Shown here in pieces: positions 57,241 through 64,000 of a stretch of 64,000 nt of DNA. The notes beneath the pieces are model-generated. The model was not told the origin of the DNA. It saw nothing but the letters and a program-made list of their open reading frames with translations, and searched no databases. The stretch lies in contig JABVXV010000034.1 in NCBI GenBank assembly GCA_013365325.1, positions 124,001 to 188,000 of the forward strand. The letters are read 5' to 3'. The DNA is from Dipetalonema caudispina (Eukaryota; Nematoda; Chromadorea; Rhabditida; Onchocercidae). Within the stretch, counting starts at the first letter, position 1, and each line of letters starts with the position of its first letter. Position numbers and translations under genes: made by a program.

Positions 57241-58267
57241 ATGAAGTTGGTGCGTTTTTTGATGAAACTGGCCCACGAAAGTGTAACAATAGAGTTGAAG
57301 AATGGAACACTGGTAACAGGTACCATTGTTGGTGTGGACGTAGCAATGAATACCCATTTACGGACCGTCAAAATGACGCTTAAGAATAGAGAACCCGTTT
57401 CCCTAGATTCACTATCAATCAGAGGTAATTTATAATTTCTTGGCGTAAGGTGTTTTGTCATCTGTTTGAGTGGTTAAATTGTAAGCGGTTTATATGCTAG
57501 GATGGTGAATGTTTACAACATGGCAAGTTCCAAGAAGTTCGATTTGAGTATATACATAAAAATAATTTAGCTTGGATGCATGTGATAAAATTTTTGAAGA
57601 TATTTATCTTCAACCTTTCCTGGTAGTTTTTGACTCGTACGAGCAGTATGCTCTGTAAAGTTGTAGATTGGTTACAGTATATATGGATACAGCAGATATT
57701 TGGATGATAACTGTCGCGATTATCTTAACATTGTTGATCGTCCTTGTCTGTAGAAGCTAGTTTATGTTATAAGTGTTTATTGGGGTCTGAAACAAAAGAA
57801 AAATGATCTTTTGTATTATTTTCATGAGGAAATGTAGCGTGCGAGTTGCGTTCATTACCATCATTATCTACAACGTTATTCTGGTGTTTCAACCGAACTT
57901 TGAGTTTCATTAGTGTTGAAAGCTTCTGTCTGCTCGAGTTCTGGAAGGCATACTGTAACTGTCGTTCCGATAAATTTAAAGTAATCTAGATAAGTTGACT
58001 GATTAATAAACTCAAGATGAATTTGAAACTAGTGTGGTTTTTAGGCTGTAAATAACTATCAAATGATTATCTTTTTTAGGAAATAACATCCGGTATATAA
58101 TTTTGCCTGATACAATTCCTTTGGATACGTTATTGGTTGATGATGAACCACGCAAAAAGCCGGCACGTGGAGGACGTGGTCGAGCTGCGCCAACTCGTGG
58201 TGGACGAGGAAGAGGTCGTGGTAGAGGTGGGCCTCGTGGTCGTGGTGGTTTCAGGGGTGGGCGATAA
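57241..58267 (+). CDS. snr-3: Small nuclear ribonucleoprotein SmD1
   Basis: Core protein of the heptameric Sm ring on U1, U2, U4 and U5 snRNAs. Exons 57241-57424 and 58080-58267, 123 aa. The Sm fold starts [20 protein letters not shown]. Sm1 has the [20 protein letters not shown] segment and Sm2 the [18 protein letters not shown] segment. The tail is a clean Arg-Gly repeat (about residues 93-123), as in other SmD1 proteins, where it is the target of symmetric arginine dimethylation. Human SmD1 is 119 aa. The intron falls in the codon of Gly62. The symbol is the C. elegans name. Confidence 0.97.
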
Positions 58268-59541
58268 ATTTTCGCCGCTAATAATATGCGTTATTATCTT
58301 TTATGCATTAAATTTTGTTCGAGCAGAATGAAACAAATTTATTGTTGCATTCGTTTCTTTGATATTACTCTTTGTAGCGCAGTTTACTTTACTTACAGCG
58401 ATTGTAGAAGTATTTTACTTCATGTTCTTATGTCCTAAACTTCTAATGACTATATAAGGGGATAAATCACCACTCGGGTGCATAACAGTTATGAAGCTGT
58501 AAGCAGAAACTAAGCGCGTAGTTCAGTTATGTTCGTCAGTTAAGTAAGTTATTCTCAAACTTTTCGAATTTCGGAAATTGCCAGTTTTTGAACTATATTG
58601 GGAATCATAAGTTACTTCATATTTCTCACGAGAGTTTGCGAGTTGAAAATTGTCAATTTTTTGAAACGTCTATCCGTGTTATCCACATTGTTCAGATTTA
58701 TTTTGTACCATTCTTATCCTTGCAGTCTATTGTTGTTACTTTTTACGATCTCTATTAAAGTTTGTTCCCAGGAAATCGGATGTGAGCATCTATCCCTTCG
58801 CTTAAGCGGAAATGGATGGAGTAAGTTGTGTCAAGTACGGTGTGTTCCCAGATGGTTTGAAGCAAAAAGAAGACATCGTCACAGCTTAGCCAATTAAGAA
58901 CACTCAAGTATAACTAGCTTATTGTAAATAGAATGGTTTGATAGCTGATCTTATTAGCCGTTTTGAAATGGCTTGTTTATTTACATATGCTGCTTTACGG
59001 TTACAGCTCTACAAACATTTAATGATGGGCGATTCCGGTGATTTTTCGAGGTTTTAATTTTATGAGGCAAATGTCCCAGTAGTTATGGAAATTTGATGGC
59101 TGCAGGTTGCCAAGCACGCAAGAAATTACAGTAGGATTTACAAACTAAAACTTTCGGTGCCATGCTCGAATCAGCACAGCAGGTTCTAGCTTGACCATGT
59201 ATCTTCCAAGTCAACAGTAATGTGCGTATTTGCAAACTATTATAAAAAGGTGGCCATTAATTGAATGGATGGTTTTCCTTCAGTTTTAACTCAAATTATA
59301 GAGTAATACTGAAAGAATGCTATCGTTCCGTCGACGGTAAATTTTCATCCGAATAGCCCTAAGTATTGTTTTTATGGCCAAGACCATGAAAATTAGGGAG
59401 CTGAAAGGTTCGTACTCGATATGTTTAAAATTTGGTTTTTTTGTTTCTAACTTGGAAGCAGGATGGAATTTACGTGTGTTGCGTTTTCCTAGGAACGTAT
59501 TCATCAGAAATTTCTAAGATCTATGTATCTGTGTTTTTCAG
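58268..59541. other. Spacer between the two SmD1 genes
   Basis: Contains ATTAAA at 58307-58312, a possible polyadenylation signal, and a 26-codon open frame at 58812-58889 noted under findings. The distance of about 1.3 kb is long for a nematode operon. Confidence 0.5.
59540..59541 (+). promoter_or_regulatory. Probable trans-splice acceptor of the SmD1-like gene
   Basis: GTTTTTCAG ends eight bases before ATG 59550, the same spacing as in the neighbouring SmD1 gene. Confidence 0.55.
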
Positions 59542-59549
59542 ATATCAAT

Positions 59550-60400
59550 ATGCTGCTGATGCGTTTTTTGATGAGATTACATGATAAATTTGTCACAATA
59601 GAGCTAAAAAATGGTACAGTGGTGGCGGGCTATGTTAGCAGCGTTGATTTAGCAATGAATTTCCATTTAAATCGTGTTACAATGACGTTAAAAAGTCAAA
59701 AACCTGTTTCTGTGGAAGCAGTTTCAGTTAGAGGTATATTTATGGTAGTGATTGTTAGGGAGGATAGAGGATAACAAGAACCGGTGAGAATGATAAGTAT
59801 GAAAACTTAACAGATAGGCTGGATTTGCCAAACATTAAATCATGTAAGCAAATTATTAGCTAAATAAAATGAATCAAACGAGCCACTTACGACTTTCTCA
59901 GACATTAGTAGTGGATGAACAAGTTTGTTTGGAGGTAGTCACTTGTATTTAAATGATTAGCTTAGATCTTGGGAAGACGTAGAAAGCGTAAGAACTTGCA
60001 ATGCATCCTATTCTCGCACTTATCAGAGCAATATTCATTATTCCAGTCTACGCTTCGGGATGAAGGTGATTGATTTAAGTGGTTCTGAAATGAGCAAAGA
60101 GTCAAGACTCTCGTTTTTTTTTTTGGTTTCTTTTTTTGGACAGTAAAATCTTCCTTTCTTTTTTTAGGAAATAACATACGATACATAATTTTTCCGAAAA
60201 ATCTGAACTTGGATGCACTGATGATTGATAATTCACAACAAAAAATGAGAAGGTATAAAACTCCTAGCCAATCACGTGGTCAAGATATCGGAGCACGTGG
60301 TGGACGTGGTCGAAATCTCGACTCGAGAAGAGGTGGGCCGAGTAATCGACATTTTGCAAGAGGTAGTGGGCGTGGTAGTGCTAAATCGTGGAATAAATGA
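59550..60400 (+). CDS. Diverged tandem paralogue of SmD1
   Basis: Exons 59550-59733 and 60168-60400, 138 aa. Exon 1 has the same length as that of SmD1 (184 nt) and the intron lies in the same glycine codon ([10 protein letters not shown]). The Sm fold is kept: [33 protein letters not shown], then NNIRYIIFPKNLNLD. The tail differs: instead of a regular Arg-Gly repeat it has QQKMRRYKTPSQSRGQD, then scattered ARGGRGR, RRGGPS and GSGRGSAKS, ending WNK. The frame is intact with good splice sites, so it is probably a working gene. It could be a tissue- or stage-specific Sm protein or a copy on the way to decay. The start is the ATG that aligns with that of SmD1; an upstream in-frame ATG at 59523 lies before the acceptor. 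Confidence 0.88.
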
Positions 60401-62257
60401 TAAACAAATTTCCACTTTCAATATTTTTCATATCCGTTCGTTCCTTATTTGTACACTAAACACTGCTGTATAGGCAAATAATTATAATGTATTTTCATCT
60501 ATTCCAATTCAATTATTGCTTGTTTTAATTGTGAGAATTCGAGAAGATGATAACACTTGACATTTAATAGAAGATAAAAAGCTACCAATAGATGATAAGT
60601 TTCCGTTGATATCATTTAATCTTTTGGCTTATAGCTTGTAAACGGATAAAACTGCATATCGAATATAGCAGCAATTTCATGCATTTCACTTCTTGACGAA
60701 TGTTCTTCACTTAATCTTTGTCAAATAGAATCGATGATATTTTTAAAATCTGTCTTTCTGGGTTCTATCCCTCATTTTTTCCGCATTTTGAGAATTTGCT
60801 CAAAAATTTTGAACATGTCAGAATATGTTTAGAGCGTTTCGGTAGTGAAATTCCCATGTATCTGTCTATACATATTGTTAACTGGATTGTTTACATTTTC
60901 CTTTCTTTCAATGTTTTATTAGTAGTTTTCTAATAAACTTTAGGCGCTAAAAAGGATACATCAGAAAATAAAGATGTTATTGATTGTTCATGTAAAGATT
61001 ATATTGCTGGTGTAGAATGATTCTCTTGTTTTTATCAACTTCTTAAATATTCTTTCAGATTATCCAGAATTGAACTAAATTTATTCGGATAGAAACAATT
61101 TGCTATATAATTCTATAATGATAAAATAGAGCAGTTATCCAATGCGATCAAATCTCGCAAATGTAATGCTGCTGAGAATTTTTAATGATTTGCTTAAAAA
61201 AAAGTAATCAATGGGTCTTTTTGGGCATTAACAAACATTTTTCATATAATTTATTCAACAATATTATATGTATAAACTAAAAATTTGCATTTTGAACTTG
61301 AAGTAAAGAAAAAAAAAAAGGATCCGAAAATGTAAAATGAAAATTTGAATAATAATCTTTCTTTCACTTACCACAAACTTTTAGTCAATTCTAAGCGTAA
61401 AGTTTTTTTTTTTTTCTTGTTTCATCGTAAGAAATAATAAGCCGAAGGAAACATTTCTTTCATAGAAGTTTGATCGATGCAATATTTCTTCGTTCGAATT
61501 GAAAATGAAGTTTTTTTCGCTTTCTTTTTTTTTTTTTTTTTGCTTTAAAATATGCTTGCAAGTAATTTATGGGATGTAAAATGATTGCTAAAGCGACCAG
61601 AAAATATTAAATGGAATTTACTATCAGAAAGTTTCACACCGCTATTGCTGGTCAATCCAAAAAGATCATTTTATTATTTTTTCAACTACAAATTTTCTTA
61701 ACTTATCCATTATTCTTCTTCAAAACAAAACATATTATGGGGAATTTTGAAAAATTTGCATAAAGGAATAAAATATTCATAAATTTACTTTTTGACATTA
61801 ATAATCATCAAATTTTTACTTTTACTTCATTTGTATTTTAACCCTATTGAAATGGTAATAAGGTGAAGAAGTTGAATATGTGCAAGAAGTTTAATCCTAA
61901 ATTCAATAGCATGTTGTAAATAGGAGAGATCAGCATTATAAAGGCACTTAAGATTGATGTAAGGCTCATTTGTTTGGATATTTAAGAAGGCCTATTGCCT
62001 ATTGGTTAAAGACTAATGCTTCCTGAAGCATGTGTAAAGCATAGGTAATTCAATTGAAAATTGAATAATAGACCATCATTATGACAAATACGTAGATGTA
62101 TGGAAATAAGGAAAGCAAAATTATTGCGCAATGTTTACTCAATTTACTCTTTTGCCAAATATCCATTTTTTTTCTCTTTCTTTTTTTTTTCTTTTTTTAT
62201 AATAATTAAGTAAATTTAATTTTTACAGATAAATAATAACATTTATAGAATATTAGA

Positions 62258-62259
<2 letters not shown>

Positions 62260-62341
<82 letters not shown>
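62260..62341. repeat. 82-base T homopolymer
   Basis: Uninterrupted T from 62260 to 62341, far longer than any other homopolymer in the window. I see no target-site duplication or coding remnant next to it. Confidence 0.9.
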
Positions 62342-63033
62342 CTTTAAATGAATTTGATACTTTTTTAGATGGATTATTTGATAGATTATTTCCAATATGC
62401 ATTTAAAAAAAAATGATACTAAACTAAACTAACTATATAAATGACACTCTTGCGAAAATTTAAATTGAATGTTGAGTTAAATTCCTCACGTTTCAAGATT
62501 AAAATTTTTACAAGTGATGAATATATAAAATTATTTGACAACAAATTAATTTCTTTTATCATCAATAGCTTATCATCATATATGATCTTGCGTTATCACC
62601 GAAAAGTTCAAGACTGATATAATTTAATGGAATTGTAAAAAAAGAGATTGAGTGGAAAAAGTTCTGTTGGAGACAGATTTTCTTATCAAAGAGAAGGATA
62701 GATGAAATATTAATTGTTAATTTTAAAAGCTCAATTTTATGAATAAATTTTTTCAATATTTATCTCACGAATTCATTTACATTTTAATATGAGTTCAAAT
62801 GAGTCAATTGTTTAAAAGTTGAGTTTTAATTTAAAATAAACCTTTTTCCTCGCCTTCTCTTGCAGTTATTTGCTCCAAAAAAAAAAATCAAGGATTGTTA
62901 AATAATTTATAATGAAAATTTTTCGATAAAATTTCTTATAAAATATTGCAAAACTTTTGAAAATCATAATTAAAACAAAAAATTTCCAAAATAAATTTGT
63001 ACATAAGCATTTATTACCGTTTTTCTTTCTTTC

Positions 63034-63058
63034 TTTTTTTTTTTTTTTTTTTTTTTTT
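63034..63058. repeat. T homopolymer of about 25 bases
   Basis: A single T run preceded by TTTC units. Confidence 0.85.
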
Positions 63059-64000
63059 ATAATATAAACACTTTAATTTTGAAAAACTTCATTGAAAAAT
63101 ATTCAGCAAGCATTGGGAATTATGATTACTGCATTGGTAAGAAAATAAGAAATAAGAAATTAGTGATTTAATGATGAATGTCTTGTTTTCCTTTTAAAAG
63201 TGTCACACATTTTAAAATATTGTTAAAGTTAAAAGAAGAAAAGGAAGAATAAAATAAAAAAAAAAAAAAAAAGGGAATAATAAGCTTTCGATGTACTTTT
63301 TTCTTCTTCCTCTTTTATTTCTGTAATAGCATTTATTGTTTTAAATATGTCCTAAAATGTCATTTTATTTAATAAAATTTAAATTTTACTACTGAATTCA
63401 TCAAACTATTATGGAAAAGAAAAAAGTATGCAATAATACTGGATATGCATGTTTTTATATGTATGTAAATTGTTGATATTGTAAAATTTATATTTTTTCA
63501 TTCATTAATTAAATTTAATGGTTATATCAGTGATATAAATGAAAAAAAAAAAAAAACTATTGATAGGGTAGTTTTATAAATTAAATTAAATTTGTAGTAG
63601 CAAATGAGCATTCAAATAAATCGTTTTGTTCAGTACTTCAAACATTTATCATATTATTTTAATTTTGCATAACATACAATTAAACATTGTTAATAATTTA
63701 TAGCACTAATAAATAAAACCTTAAAAAATTTATTTTTATTTGAAATATATTCATGTATTCCATTAACAAATGATAAGTGAGTATAAGTAATTTCTTGTAA
63801 GATCAATAATTATCATTACTATTATCATTAATATATCATATGACATCGTTCCCATTAGCAATACGATATAATCTTTGCAAATTTTATGACATAATTAAAT
63901 GTATTCTTAATAATTTAATGAATTCAAAAAAAAAAAAAAAACACTCACATAATTGGATTTTGATGCATTGATCATATCACATTTAAAAATGTTACTTGGA

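Larger units (their letters stand above)
60401..64000. other. AT-rich region without supported genes
   Basis: Many A/T homopolymers, including T82 at 62260-62341 and a T run at 63034-63058. No coding exon supported. Confidence 0.6.

Noticed and set aside
58598..58897. 99-codon plus-strand open frame between the SmD1 genes
   Set aside because: No family likeness; a shorter frame in another phase looks more protein-like and is reported only as a weak finding.

Overview
The window looks like nuclear DNA of a nematode, most likely clade III and possibly a filarial worm. It is very AT-rich, with many poly-A/poly-T runs. The genes are split into small exons by short introns with GT...AG ends and T-rich TTTTCAG or TTTTAG acceptors. 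The protein families match nematode versions: a Cys-loop receptor, BRE-4-like glycosyltransferases, an RSP-type SR protein and SmD1. Species assignment is inference. I found no prokaryotic genes, CRISPR array, tRNA, rRNA or recognisable transposon.

I rebuilt eight genes exon by exon, checking that intron phases agree. (1) 4108-8923 (+): a divergent pentameric ligand-gated channel subunit that lacks both cysteines of the signature Cys-loop. (2) 9624-13689 (-) and (3) 18209-22212 (-): tandem beta-1,4-galactosyltransferase-family paralogues with the same exon plan. They differ at the residue known to set UDP-Gal versus UDP-GalNAc preference. (4) 28168-34287 (+): glycogen branching enzyme, 15 exons. 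(5) 35412-37717 (-): a small secreted, basic, cysteine-rich protein I do not recognise. (6) 44135-55710 (-): an SR splicing factor whose RRM plus RS part can be followed, through a donor that itself contains a stop codon, by a second RRM and a charged tail. (7) 57241-58267 (+): SmD1. (8) 59550-60400 (+): a tandem, diverged SmD1 copy.

Layout: genes 1 and 2 converge, 3 and 4 diverge, 4 and 5 converge, and 6 and 7 diverge. The block from about 43.1 to 60.4 kb is less AT-rich than its surroundings and holds three RNA-processing genes side by side. Long stretches without genes (about 14-18, 22-28, 38-43 and 60.4-64 kb) hold microsatellites, homopolymers and a few strong inverted repeats. Two of these (16719-16776 and 25412-25477) have the dimensions of microRNA precursors.

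Most start codons sit 1-24 bases after a splice-acceptor-like AG, which fits spliced-leader trans-splicing. The best leads are the Cys-less channel, the glycosyltransferase pair, the stop-in-donor switch of the SR gene, the diverged SmD1 duplicate, the novel secreted protein, the two miRNA-like hairpins, and two independent tandem duplications across exon-intron junctions.
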